This document shows positions 24,307 to 33,409 of a DNA stretch of 64,000 nucleotides, in pieces; the first letter of the stretch is position 1, and every line of letters begins with the position of its first letter. Position numbers and translations under genes: made by a program. Under the pieces are notes generated by a model. The model saw only the letters and a list, made by a program, of their open reading frames with translations, did not search any database and was not told the origin of the DNA. The stretch is from positions 45,373 to 109,372 of the forward strand of contig JANNCN010000124.1 of NCBI GenBank assembly GCA_031386665.1, written 5' to 3'. The stretch is from JANYCG01 sp031386665. GTDB lineage: Bacteria; Pseudomonadota; Gammaproteobacteria; Burkholderiales; Burkholderiaceae_C.

Positions 24307-26415
24307 ATGTCTGCTCTCGCTACCCTTGCGAACCCTTCCAAAAACAAAAATGACATTGAACTGCTGGACCGCGACCACAGCATTTTGTCTTTCAACGACC
24401 GGGTGCTGGCTTGGGCTTACCGCGAAGATGTGCCCTTGCTTGAGCGATTGCGTTACCTGTGTATCGTGTCGTCCAACGTGGACGAGTTTTTTGAAGTCAG
24501 GGCCGAACCGCACCTAGAAGCCAACCAAGCGGGAAATTCCAAGGGTGCCTACACGGTTGAGTCTTTTCGGCGGCTGTCGGCGGCTGCCCACAATCTGGTG
24601 CAGCGCCAGTACTCTCTGTACAACGACGCCATCACGCCCGCATTGTCCAAAGCCGGTATCCGTGTCGTGTCGCACGGCGACCGCAACACCGCGCAGCGTG
24701 CGTGGGTCAAACATTATTTTGAGCGTGAGGTTCGCCCTTTGCTCATGCCCGTCGGGCTGGACCCGGCCCACCCGTTTCCGCAGGTGGCCAACAAGTCTCT
24801 GAATTTCATCGTTCGCTTAGGCGGCCCCGATGCGTTTGGCCGCGACAACGAAATTGCCATTGTGAAAGTGCCGCGCGTCATTCAGCGTGTGACGGCCATG
24901 CCAGCCAAACTGTGTGGCGGCAAGCGGCTGTTTGTGTCGCTGTCCAGTGTGATTCGGGCGCATTTGAGCGAACTGTTTGCGGGCCGCGCTGTGGGTGAAT
25001 TTTCGCAGTTCCGGGTAACGCGCAATTCCGACTTGGCGGTGGACGAGGACGAGGTCAAAAACTTGCGCACAGCCTTGCGCCATGGCTTGCAGCACCGCCA
25101 CTATGGGCAAGCGGTGCGCATTGAAGTGTCCGCCGGTTGCTCTGAGTATTTGGCGAATTTTTTGTTGCGCGAGTTCAAGCTGCCGGAGTTGGCACTTTAC
25201 CGTGTGCATGGCCCTGTGAATTTGGGTCGCATGACGCAACTGATTGATTTGGTAGACGACCCCCAGCTTTGCTTTGACGCCTACAAGGCCAGCTACCCGC
25301 GTGAAATGCAAGTGGGGCAGTCGATTTTTGAACAATTGGCCCAGCGCGACATTTTCATTCACCAGCCGTACGAGAGTTTTGATGGCGTGCTGGCGTTTTT
25401 GCGCGAAGCCGTGCACGACCCCGCCGTTTTGGCCATCAAGCAGACGATTTACCGCACCGGCTCAGACTCGACCCTGATGGACTTGCTGCGCGAAGGCGTG
25501 CGCCGTGGCAAGGAAGTCACCGTGGTGGTGGAACTGAAGGCCAGGTTTGACGAAGAGGCCAACATCAACTGGGCAGAAATGCTGGAGTCGATTGGTGCGC
25601 AGGTTTTGTATGGCGTGGTGGGGCTTAAAACCCACGCCAAGATGATGCTGATCACGCGCCGAGAAGGCCGTCAACTGAAGCGCTACGGGCATTTGTCAAC
25701 GGGCAACTACAACCCGCGCACGGCCAAGCTGTACACCGACATGAGCCATTTGACGGCCGACCCAGAGTTGACGTTGGACATGGAGCATGTGTTTGTCCAT
25801 TTGGCAAGCCAAAGTCGGCTGCCCAAGCTCAAACACCTGTGGCTGGCACCGTTCGAACTGCAACGCAAGCTGATTGCGAAAATCAACACTTTGTCAGCGG
25901 CGGCAGCAGCCGGAGAGTCCACCCGCATTGTTGCCAAAATGAACGCGCTGACAGATGACGCCATCATTCACGCGCTAATCAAGGCCGGGCAAAACGGCGT
26001 GAAGATTGACTTGATCGTGCGCGGCGCCTGCACCCTGCCAGCCAGCGTGCCGGGTGCCACTGACAACATCCGCGTGCGCTCCGTGATTGGACGCTTGCTT
26101 GAGCATTCGAGGGTGTTCTACTTTCGCCAAGGCAAGGTGGACGAGCTTTACCTGTCAAGCGCCGACTGGATGAACCGCAACATGCTGCGCCGCATCGAAC
26201 TGGCCTGGCCCGTCAGAGACCCCGCACAACGCCAACGTGTGATTGACGAATGCCTGGTGCCCTATTTGAACGATGGGGCCGACGCGTGGGACTTGATGGC
26301 CGATGGCAGCTATGTCAGCGTCAGGCCTGATCACCAGGCCCATGGAGCCCAGTCGGCCCTAATGGCCTTGCACAGCGCCGATCTGGTGAAGTTGGCTGAA
26401 GGTTCTGGAGCTTGA
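24307..26415 (+). CDS. ppk1: Polyphosphate kinase 1
   Basis: Makes long-chain polyphosphate from ATP by way of a phosphohistidine. 702 residues, full length. The N-terminal PPK domain is seen in DRDHSILSFNDRVLAWA. The catalytic histidine is His443 in GLKTHAKM, corresponding to E. coli His435. The second conserved region LSTGNYNPRTAKLYTD follows. A Pho box precedes it. sixA follows with no gap (TGA then ATG) and ppx faces it from the other side, so synthesis and breakdown genes are neighbours. Confidence 0.97.
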   Translation: MSALATLANPSKNKNDIELLDRDHSILSFNDRVLAWAYREDVPLLERLRYLCIVSSNVDEFFEVRAEPHLEANQAGNSKGAYTVESFRRLSAAAHNLVQRQYSLYNDAITPALSKAGIRVVSHGDRNTAQRAWVKHYFEREVRPLLMPVGLDPAHPFPQVANKSLNFIVRLGGPDAFGRDNEIAIVKVPRVIQRVTAMPAKLCGGKRLFVSLSSVIRAHLSELFAGRAVGEFSQFRVTRNSDLAVDEDEVKNLRTALRHGLQHRHYGQAVRIEVSAGCSEYLANFLLREFKLPELALYRVHGPVNLGRMTQLIDLVDDPQLCFDAYKASYPREMQVGQSIFEQLAQRDIFIHQPYESFDGVLAFLREAVHDPAVLAIKQTIYRTGSDSTLMDLLREGVRRGKEVTVVVELKARFDEEANINWAEMLESIGAQVLYGVVGLKTHAKMMLITRREGRQLKRYGHLSTGNYNPRTAKLYTDMSHLTADPELTLDMEHVFVHLASQSRLPKLKHLWLAPFELQRKLIAKINTLSAAAAAGESTRIVAKMNALTDDAIIHALIKAGQNGVKIDLIVRGACTLPASVPGATDNIRVRSVIGRLLEHSRVFYFRQGKVDELYLSSADWMNRNMLRRIELAWPVRDPAQRQRVIDECLVPYLNDGADAWDLMADGSYVSVRPDHQAHGAQSALMALHSADLVKLAEGSGA

Positions 26416-26877
26416 ATGGACCTGATCCTGTGGCGCCATGCCGAAGCCCAAGACCTGAAAACCGGCGAAGAGGACCTGGCACGTGCCTTGACGAGCCGGG
26501 GTGAAAAGCAGGCCGCGCGAATGGCCAATTGGCTGGATCGCCAGTTGCCCGATGGCGCCCGAATTTTGGCAAGCCCAGCAAGGCGAACTGAGCAAACCGC
26601 CCAAGCTTTGGGACGCAAGTTCAAAACCCGCACTGAACTGTTGCCAGATGGAACGGTCGATCAATTGTTGACTTTGGTTCAATGGCCGATGGCCAAACAA
26701 ACGGTCGTGGTGGTGGGCCATCAGCCCAACTTGGGTCAAACCATTGCGCAATTGCTTGAGTTGGCGGCCAGCGAATGCGTGGTCAGGCGGGGTGCGGTGT
26801 GGTGGCTTCGCTACCGAGAGCGCGAGGATGGTGCACAGACGGTAGTGGTGACGGTGCAATCGCCTGAAGTGCTGTAA
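26416..26877 (+). CDS. sixA: SixA-type phosphohistidine phosphatase
   Basis: Histidine phosphatase of 153 residues. The RHG-type motif is LWRHAEA (Arg7, His8), and a second active-site histidine lies in VVGHQPNLGQT near residue 97. SixA removes phosphate from phosphohistidine in phosphotransfer proteins. The start codon directly follows the ppk1 stop, so translation is likely coupled. The shared operon with an enzyme that works through phosphohistidine is suggestive, but no functional link is shown. Confidence 0.9.
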   Translation: MDLILWRHAEAQDLKTGEEDLARALTSRGEKQAARMANWLDRQLPDGARILASPARRTEQTAQALGRKFKTRTELLPDGTVDQLLTLVQWPMAKQTVVVVGHQPNLGQTIAQLLELAASECVVRRGAVWWLRYREREDGAQTVVVTVQSPEVL

Positions 26878-26921
26878 GGGGCGATCAGCGAGGCTGTGCT
26901 TCCCGAGCGCTCAGATCAAAT

Positions 26922-28430
26922 CTAAAGACCCGTCAGATTCAGCGACCAACGGGTTTTTTGCCACGCGGCCACTTCTTCGTTGAGCAAATGCGCTGACTGT
27001 GGGTAGGCTGCGGCCCAGCCTGCAGGGCAGGTGAGCAAAATCTCTTGCGGCTTGTGGCGATCGTATTTCAACTGCAGCCCGCTGATGTCGGGGTCGCGTT
27101 TGGCGTGGCACAACAGCACGGCCAACCGCAGGGCCAGAAGTTGCAGCATGAAGGTTTCATCGTCAAAGTTGAGGTCCAGCTTGCGCAATTTGCCACGGTG
27201 GCCCAACACCAGCAGGCTCAAACGGTGAAGTTGCGACAGCGCCAGGCCCACCGCGTCGGCGTTGTCCAAAATGTAGGCACCGTGCTTGTGGTAGTCGGTG
27301 TGAGACACCTGCACGCCAATTTCATGGAGCTGGGCAGCCCATTCCAGCTTGCGCAAGTGGCCAGCCGGGTCGTCGCCCAATTGGCTCGGCAAATTGCTGT
27401 GCACCTGTGAAAAAAGCGCGCAGGCAACCAGGGCAACGCGATCAGCCTGCAAAGAATCCACAGCAAATCGGCTGGCGAGTCGTTTGACCGACAGGTTGGG
27501 CAGGTTGGTTTGCCCGTCCTGGCTGCCCATCAGGTCGCAAATCAAGCCATGTCGAAGTCCGCCGCTGGCCAGGTGCAGTTCGTCAATTTGCAGCAAGTCA
27601 AACACCGCCCGCAAAATGCTCAGGCCCCCGCCAATGATGGCGCGACGCTCTTCCTTCATGCCCTCCAGGCGCAGCCGGTCGGCGCTGTGGGCTTGCAAAA
27701 GGGTTTGCAGCATCCAGTCCAGCCCGGCGCGGTTCACCAGCCCCGCAGGCCAGCCTGCGGCCACCAGAACGTCACCTACTGCGCCCACGGTGCCAGCCGA
27801 CCCGTAGGCCACGTCCCAGGCTTTGCGGTGGTAGGCTGACAGGGCTTCGTCCAACACGGCTTTGGCGGCGATTTCAGCCATTTGAAAGGCGTTGGTGGTG
27901 AACTGACCTTGCGGGAAGTAACGGGTAGACCAGGCAATGCTGCCCACGCGGTAAGACTCCATGACTTTGGGTTCAAGCCCCTGGCCCAAAATGAGTTCGG
28001 TCGAGCGCCCGCCAATGTCTAGCACCAGGCGCCGCTCTTCAGACGGTGGCAGCATGTGCGCAACGCCTTGGTAGATCAAACGGGCTTCTTCGCGGCCTGA
28101 GATCACATCAATAGTGAAACCCAGGGTTTTGTTGGCGCGGGCCAAAAATTCATCGCGGTTGCGGGCTTCGCGCAAGGTTTGGGTGGCCACGGCCCGCACC
28201 TCGGTGGCCTTGAAGCCTGAAAGCCGTTCACCAAACCTGGCCAAGCATTCAAGTCCGCGCTGCATGGCAGCCGGGGTCAAGTTGCGGTTTTCGTCAAGCC
28301 CATTGCCTTGGCGAACGGTTTCCTTGAGATATTCGTGCCGCAAATACTGGCCGTGGTCAACCCGGCCAATTTCAAGCCGAAAGCTGTTCGATCCCAAATC
28401 TACGGCGGCAAGGCGGGTGGCGTTTTGCAT
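26922..28430 (-). CDS. ppx: Exopolyphosphatase / Ppx-GppA phosphatase
   Basis: Releases orthophosphate from polyphosphate ends, or hydrolyses pppGpp. 502 residues from ATG 28430; a TTG 28487 start is open but less likely. The sugar-kinase/HSP70-type fold motifs are AAVDLGSNSFRLEIGR, SGREEARLIYQG and LVLDIGGRSTELI (phosphate loops). The C-terminal domain is HD-like (LHEIGVQVSHTDYHKHGAYI). It converges with ppk1-sixA and diverges from pstS. No Pho box is seen on its own side of the intergenic region. Confidence 0.93.
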   Translation of the reverse strand: MQNATRLAAVDLGSNSFRLEIGRVDHGQYLRHEYLKETVRQGNGLDENRNLTPAAMQRGLECLARFGERLSGFKATEVRAVATQTLREARNRDEFLARANKTLGFTIDVISGREEARLIYQGVAHMLPPSEERRLVLDIGGRSTELILGQGLEPKVMESYRVGSIAWSTRYFPQGQFTTNAFQMAEIAAKAVLDEALSAYHRKAWDVAYGSAGTVGAVGDVLVAAGWPAGLVNRAGLDWMLQTLLQAHSADRLRLEGMKEERRAIIGGGLSILRAVFDLLQIDELHLASGGLRHGLICDLMGSQDGQTNLPNLSVKRLASRFAVDSLQADRVALVACALFSQVHSNLPSQLGDDPAGHLRKLEWAAQLHEIGVQVSHTDYHKHGAYILDNADAVGLALSQLHRLSLLVLGHRGKLRKLDLNFDDETFMLQLLALRLAVLLCHAKRDPDISGLQLKYDRHKPQEILLTCPAGWAAAYPQSAHLLNEEVAAWQKTRWSLNLTGL

Positions 28431-28547
28431 CAACTGGTAACTTTTATCAGGTAGGCGGGCCACAGCATAGCATTGGCTTTGTGACAATCGCCACCGCAGC
28501 AGCTAGCCTCTGGGCACGCCAAATGGTCGGTCTTGACCTGATTTTGG

Positions 28548-28664
28548 AAAAAAAGAACCTGTAGGTTCTTTTTTTCTTTAAAAGTTCAAAAATAGCGAAA
28601 ATATGAACAAAATAGGCCTCTAGCTCTCGGATATATTCAATAGTGCGCTATATATTTAGTAGCA
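28548..28664 (+). repeat. Composite repeat element, copy C
   Basis: The palindrome at 28548-28575 (core GAACCTGTAGGTTC, one base different from copies A and B) is followed after 29 bp by the 60-bp core at 28605-28664 (GAACAAAATAGGCCTCTAGC... to AGTAGCA). Same orientation as copy A. It lies in the ppx-pstS divergent region upstream of the Pho box and could insulate the two transcripts. Confidence 0.85.
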
Positions 28665-28709
28665 AATAGGTGCGTCTTGGCGCAACGCATACAAAAGCTC
28701 GGGTCGGGT

Positions 28710-28727
28710 TTGTCACGTCAATGTCAC
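28710..28727 (+). promoter_or_regulatory. Pho box of the pst operon
   Basis: TTGTCAC-GTCA-ATGTCAC, two PhoB repeats, with a -10-like TTACAT at 28737-28742. The pstS start is 104 bp downstream of the box. Confidence 0.8.
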
Positions 28728-28830
28728 AAAACCTTCTTACATTGCATTCAAGGAATTGGCAAAACTACGCCAATTCGGGTTGTTCAAGTTCGTTTCAGTC
28801 AAGTTTTTTTTAAATTCGAAAGGCTTTCCC

Positions 28831-29874
28831 ATGGAAACCAGTTTCAAATCCGCGCTCATCAGCCTGGCTGCTTTGTCAGCCTTGGCAGGCGCCAATTCCG
28901 CCGTGGCGCAAGAAATCACAGGCGCAGGAGCCAGCTTCCCCGCGCCGGTGTATTCCAAATGGGCGGCTGATTACAACAAAGCCACGGGCGTCAAGATCAA
29001 TTACCAGTCGGTTGGCTCAGGTGCTGGCATCAAGCAAATTGATTCCAAAACCGTTGATTTTGGCGCAACCGACATGCCTTTGACTGACGAAGTCCTCAAA
29101 ACCAAAGGCCAAATTCAGTTCCCTACGGTGATCGGCGGCACCGTGCCGGTCATCAACATCAAGGGCATCGCACCTGGCCAAATGAAGCTGGACGGCCAGG
29201 TGTTGGGCGACATCTTTTTGGGCAAAATTACCAAATGGAACGACGCCGCCATCAAGGCTTTGAATCCTGGCATGACTTTGCCTGATGCTGCCATCGCTCC
29301 CGTGCGCCGCGCGGACGGCTCGGGCACGACCTTCAACTTCACCAATTACCTGAGCCGTGTTCACCCTGAGTGGAAAGCCAAAGTGGGTGAGGGCACAGCC
29401 GTCAACTGGCCAGTGGGCGCGGGTGGCAAGGGCAATGAAGGCGTGGCAGCCTTTGTGAACCGCCTGCCCAATTCAATCGGCTATGTGGAGTATTCGTACG
29501 TCAAACAAAACAAAATGACTTACACGCTCCTGAAAAACCGCGATGGCGTGTTTGTAGCGCCTGATGACGAAACCTTCAAAGCCGCTGCTGCGGGCGCCGA
29601 TTGGAACAAATCGTTTTACCAGCTCATCACCGACCAGCCTGGCAAAACCGCTTGGCCCATTACCACGGCAACGTTTATCTTGATGAACATCAAGCAAGAA
29701 AAGCCGGTCAACGCCACCGAGACCTTCAAGTTCTTCACATGGGCTTACAAAAACGGTGACAAAGTGGCCGCTGACCTGGACTATGTGCCAATGCCTGACG
29801 CCGTGATTGCCGCCATCGAGAAGACCTGGGCTCAGGTGACTGACGTGGCTGGCAAACCGGTCGCCATCAAGTAA
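28831..29874 (+). CDS. pstS: Phosphate ABC transporter substrate-binding protein
   Basis: Periplasmic phosphate-binding protein of the PstSCAB importer, 347 residues. ATG 28831 is chosen because it gives a proper signal peptide (FKSALISLAALSALAGANS, then AVA-Q); the frame is open upstream to 28756. Conserved pieces are TGAGASFPAPVYSKWAADY, the phosphate loop region VRRADGSGTTFNFTNYL and GNEGVAAFV. First gene of pstSCAB-phoU-phoB, preceded by a Pho box. Confidence 0.97.
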   Translation: METSFKSALISLAALSALAGANSAVAQEITGAGASFPAPVYSKWAADYNKATGVKINYQSVGSGAGIKQIDSKTVDFGATDMPLTDEVLKTKGQIQFPTVIGGTVPVINIKGIAPGQMKLDGQVLGDIFLGKITKWNDAAIKALNPGMTLPDAAIAPVRRADGSGTTFNFTNYLSRVHPEWKAKVGEGTAVNWPVGAGGKGNEGVAAFVNRLPNSIGYVEYSYVKQNKMTYTLLKNRDGVFVAPDDETFKAAAAGADWNKSFYQLITDQPGKTAWPITTATFILMNIKQEKPVNATETFKFFTWAYKNGDKVAADLDYVPMPDAVIAAIEKTWAQVTDVAGKPVAIK

Positions 29875-29931
29875 ACCGACCTGCCGTTGCACCGTCAACA
29901 CCATGTGAACTGAAACCCAGGAGTAAGCCCA

Positions 29932-30963
29932 GTGTCCTCTACACTTGCGCCAGACCAGATGTCCCGCAGCTCGTCTGCTATCAGTTCTGAACGTGCAATG
30001 ACCCAACCGCCTCCCGTCAAAATGGCCCGCTCCGGGCCCATGGCAGACCGCATTTTTGGCTGGCTAGCCAAAGGCGCGGCGCTGTTCACCCTGGCCATGC
30101 TGGTCGCCATCTTGGTGTCGCTGACCATCAGCGCTTGGCCAGCCATTGCCAAGTACGGCTTTGGGTTTTTAACCAGCACCACCTGGGACCCTGTGAAAGA
30201 AGAGTACGGCGGTCTGGTCATGATCTACGGTACGTTGATGACGTCGTTCATCGCCTTGCTCATTGCCGTCCCCGTCAGCTTCGGCATTGCGCTGTTTTTG
30301 ACTGAACTCTCACCTGCCTGGCTCAAACGCCCGCTGGGCACCGCCATTGAGCTGTTGGCGGCTGTCCCCTCCATCGTGTACGGCATGTGGGGCTTGCTGG
30401 TGTTCAGCCCGGTGCTGTCCACCTACGTGCAGCAACCCATGCAGGCGCTTTTTGGTGGCGTGCCCTACCTAGGGGCGCTTTTTTCAGGCCCGCCAGTGGG
30501 CATAGGCATCTTGTCGGCCGGAATTATCTTGGCCATCATGATCATTCCGTTCATTGCCGCCGTCATGCGCGATGTGTTTGAGGTGACGCCCACGCTGCTC
30601 AAAGAATCTGCTTACGGTTTGGGTGCCACCACTTGGGAGGTTGTCTCCAAAGTGGTTTTGCCCTACACCAAGGCGGGTGTCGTGGGCGGCATCATGCTGG
30701 GGCTGGGGCGCGCAATTGGCGAAACCATGGCCGTGACCTTTGTCATTGGCAATTTCAACCAACTGGACTCGCTTAGCTTGTTTCAGGCGGCCAACAGCAT
30801 CACGTCGGCCTTGGCCAATGAATTTGCTGAAGCGGGCGAAGGCTTGCACCAAGCCGCGCTGATGTACTTGGGGCTGGTGCTGTTCTTCATTACTTTTGTG
30901 GTGTTGGCGCTGTCCAAGTTGCTGCTGTCCCAGCTTAAAAAGAGTGAAGGCGTGAAGACATGA
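29932..30963 (+). CDS. pstC: Phosphate ABC transporter permease PstC
   Basis: Inner-membrane subunit of the Pst importer, 343 residues. GTG start at 29932, supported by AGGAG at 29919-29923. It has a ~40-residue hydrophilic N-terminus and then six helices. The cytoplasmic coupling-loop region GLGRAIGETMAVTFVIGN is typical of PstC. Its stop overlaps the pstA start by 4 bp. Confidence 0.96.
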   Translation: MSSTLAPDQMSRSSSAISSERAMTQPPPVKMARSGPMADRIFGWLAKGAALFTLAMLVAILVSLTISAWPAIAKYGFGFLTSTTWDPVKEEYGGLVMIYGTLMTSFIALLIAVPVSFGIALFLTELSPAWLKRPLGTAIELLAAVPSIVYGMWGLLVFSPVLSTYVQQPMQALFGGVPYLGALFSGPPVGIGILSAGIILAIMIIPFIAAVMRDVFEVTPTLLKESAYGLGATTWEVVSKVVLPYTKAGVVGGIMLGLGRAIGETMAVTFVIGNFNQLDSLSLFQAANSITSALANEFAEAGEGLHQAALMYLGLVLFFITFVVLALSKLLLSQLKKSEGVKT

Positions 30964-31841
30964 CCACGGGTGACTTGCTGATTCAATCCGCTACGCTGGA
31001 AGCCACCCGGCAAGCCAAGTACGCGCAGCGCAAAGTGGTGAACCGCGTTGCTCTGGTGCTGTCTCTGCTGGCCATGGCATTTGGCCTGTTTTGGTTGTTC
31101 TGGATTTTGTTTGAAACGATCCGTCTGGGCATTGGTGGCCTGAGCTTTGCCACATTGACCGAAATGACGCCACCACCCAATGACGAAGGCGGTTTGGCCA
31201 ATGCCATGTACGGCTCGTTTTTGATGGTGATGTTGGCAACCTTTGTGGGCACGCCGATTGGCATCATGGCGGGTATTTACTTGGCTGAGTTCAACCCCAA
31301 GGGCTGGTTGGCAACGGTCACCCGGTTTGTCAACGACATCTTGTTGTCGGCACCCAGCATCGTGATTGGCTTGTTTGTGTATGCCGTCATCGTGTCGCGT
31401 TTCAAATCGTTCTCGGGCTGGGCGGGCGTCATTGCCTTGGCACTCATCGTCATTCCAGTGGTCATTCGCACCACTGAAAACATGCTCCAACTGGTGCCGC
31501 CTGGACTGCGTGAAGCGGCCTATGCCCTGGGCGCACCGAAGTGGAAAGTCATTTTGAGCATCACCTTGAAGTCGGCCAGGGCGGGCGTGGTCACGGGTGT
31601 CATGTTGGCCATTGCCCGCATCGCAGGCGAAACCGCGCCTTTGCTGTTCACCGCGCTCAGCAACCAGTTCTGGACGTCGAGTCTGAGCGAACCCATGGCC
31701 AGTTTGCCAGTAACGATTTTCAAATTCGCCATGAGTCCGTATGAAAACTGGCAAAAGTTGGCCTGGGCGGGCGTGTTCTTGATCACCATGACGGTGCTCG
31801 GCCTGAACATCATCGCCCGCATCGTGACGCGCAATAAGTAA
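30960..31841 (+). CDS. pstA: Phosphate ABC transporter permease PstA
   Basis: Second membrane subunit of the importer, 293 residues, six helices. The family coupling region IARIAGETAPLLFTAL and the upstream GIMAGIYLAEF segment are present. Start overlaps pstC (ATGA). pstB follows after 51 bp in the same operon. Confidence 0.96.
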   Translation: MTTGDLLIQSATLEATRQAKYAQRKVVNRVALVLSLLAMAFGLFWLFWILFETIRLGIGGLSFATLTEMTPPPNDEGGLANAMYGSFLMVMLATFVGTPIGIMAGIYLAEFNPKGWLATVTRFVNDILLSAPSIVIGLFVYAVIVSRFKSFSGWAGVIALALIVIPVVIRTTENMLQLVPPGLREAAYALGAPKWKVILSITLKSARAGVVTGVMLAIARIAGETAPLLFTALSNQFWTSSLSEPMASLPVTIFKFAMSPYENWQKLAWAGVFLITMTVLGLNIIARIVTRNK

Positions 31842-31892
31842 GGGGTTGAAGGCTCTTTCAACCCCCCATCATCAATATTCGAGGTTTTAACC

Positions 31893-32672
31893 ATGCCCGC
31901 TGCCATTGCTATTCAAGAGCCGTCCAAAATTTCAGTCAAAGACCTGAATTTTTATTACGGTAAGTTTCATGCTCTTAAAGGCATCAACCTGGAAATCCCA
32001 GAGAAAAAGGTAACGGCTTTTATCGGCCCGTCGGGTTGCGGGAAATCCACCTTGCTGCGCATTTTCAACCGCATGTTTGAGTTGTACCCCGAGCAGCGCG
32101 CTGAAGGCCAAATTTTGCTGGATGGTGAAAATTTGCTCACCAGCAAGAAAGACGTCGCCTTGCTGAGGGCCAAAGTCGGCATGGTGTTCCAAAAGCCAAC
32201 CCCCTTCCCGATGTCGATTTTTGACAACATCGCGTTTGGCGTGAAGCTATTTGAAAACCTCAACGCGTCCGACATGGAAGAGCGTGTTGAATGGGCTCTG
32301 CGCAAGGCAGCCCTGTGGACCGAAGTGAAAGACAAACTGCAACAAAGTGGCTCGGGCCTGTCTGGCGGCCAACAACAGCGCCTTTGCATTGCACGGGGCA
32401 TTGCCATCAAGCCCGAAGTGCTGCTGCTGGACGAACCTTGCTCCGCTTTGGACCCGATCTCCACCGCCAAAATTGAAGAGCTGATTTCCGAATTGAAAAA
32501 AGACTACACCGTTGTCATCGTGACCCACAACATGCAGCAAGCAGCCCGTTGCAGCGACTACACCGCTTACATGTACCTGGGCGATTTGATGGAATTTGGG
32601 TCCACTGAGCAAATGTTTTTCAAGCCCACGCGCAAGGAAACTGAAGACTACATCACGGGCAGGTTTGGCTAA
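31893..32672 (+). CDS. pstB: Phosphate ABC transporter ATP-binding protein
   Basis: ATPase of the Pst importer and part of the signalling complex with PhoU and PhoR. 259 residues. Walker A GPSGCGKST, the Q-loop region MVFQKPTPFPMSIFDN typical of PstB, signature LSGGQQQRLCIARG, Walker B VLLLDEP and H-loop VTHNMQQAARCSD are all present. phoU follows after 35 bp. Confidence 0.97.
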   Translation: MPAAIAIQEPSKISVKDLNFYYGKFHALKGINLEIPEKKVTAFIGPSGCGKSTLLRIFNRMFELYPEQRAEGQILLDGENLLTSKKDVALLRAKVGMVFQKPTPFPMSIFDNIAFGVKLFENLNASDMEERVEWALRKAALWTEVKDKLQQSGSGLSGGQQQRLCIARGIAIKPEVLLLDEPCSALDPISTAKIEELISELKKDYTVVIVTHNMQQAARCSDYTAYMYLGDLMEFGSTEQMFFKPTRKETEDYITGRFG

Positions 32673-32707
32673 GACAGCCGAAGCCGCCCAACGCATCAAG
32701 GAGCAAC

Positions 32708-33409
32708 ATGTCTGAAAAACACCTGTCAACCCAATTCGATACAGAGCTCACCTCAGTCTCTACCCGGGTTATGGAATTGGGCGGTCTGGTTGAGTCGCAA
32801 ATTCGCCAAGCTATTTACGCGCTGTCCCAGTTCAACATGGAGGTGGCTGAGCAAGTGCTGGCCACCGAGGCGCGCGTCAATGCCATGGAACTGGACATCG
32901 ACCGCGAGTTGTCCAGCATCATTGCCAGGCGGCAACCCACCGCGCGCGATTTGCGACTCTTGATTGCCATTTCTAAAACCACGGCCAATCTGGAACGTGT
33001 GGGTGACGAAGCCGAAAAAATCGCGCGGATGGTGCGCTCCATCATCAACAGCGGTGCGCCGCGTTCACTGCCGTCGCTTGAGCTTCGCGTGGCTGCAGAT
33101 TTAGCATCTGCATTGCTGAACAAGGCCTTGAACGCCTTTGCGCGCTTGGACACCACAGCGGCCGTGTCCATCTTGAAAGAAGATGACTTGATCGATCAAG
33201 AGTTTGATGGCTTTGTGCGCAAGCTGATCACCTACATGATGGAAGACCCGCGCATGATTTCGCCCAGCCTGGACTTGCTGTTTTTGGCCAAAGCGATTGA
33301 GCGCATTGGCGATCACGCCAAAAATATTGCAGAGTTCATTATTTATGTCGTCAAAGGCGAGGACGTACGCCATTCCTCCATCGAACAGATTGAGTCGGTG
33401 GTGCGATGA
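32708..33409 (+). CDS. phoU: Phosphate signalling protein PhoU
   Basis: Negative regulator that links the Pst transporter to PhoR. 233 residues, two three-helix PhoU repeats. Metal-binding-type motifs DEAEKIARM (about 99-107) and ERIGDHAKNIAE (about 198-209) mark the repeats. Ribosome site AAGGAG at 32698-32703. Stop overlaps phoB start by 4 bp. Confidence 0.96.
   Translation: MSEKHLSTQFDTELTSVSTRVMELGGLVESQIRQAIYALSQFNMEVAEQVLATEARVNAMELDIDRELSSIIARRQPTARDLRLLIAISKTTANLERVGDEAEKIARMVRSIINSGAPRSLPSLELRVAADLASALLNKALNAFARLDTTAAVSILKEDDLIDQEFDGFVRKLITYMMEDPRMISPSLDLLFLAKAIERIGDHAKNIAEFIIYVVKGEDVRHSSIEQIESVVR

Larger units (their letters stand above)
28431..28830. other. 400-bp divergent region between ppx and pstS
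   Basis: Holds composite repeat copy C (28548-28664) and, closer to pstS, a Pho box with a -10 at 28737-28742. Upstream of ppx (28431-28547) I see only scattered -10-like sequences. No further gene is supported. Confidence 0.6.

Noticed and set aside
30783..31754. Long open frame (323 codons) on the minus strand across pstC-pstA
   Set aside because: His/Gln-rich product with no fold, antisense to two certain transporter genes.
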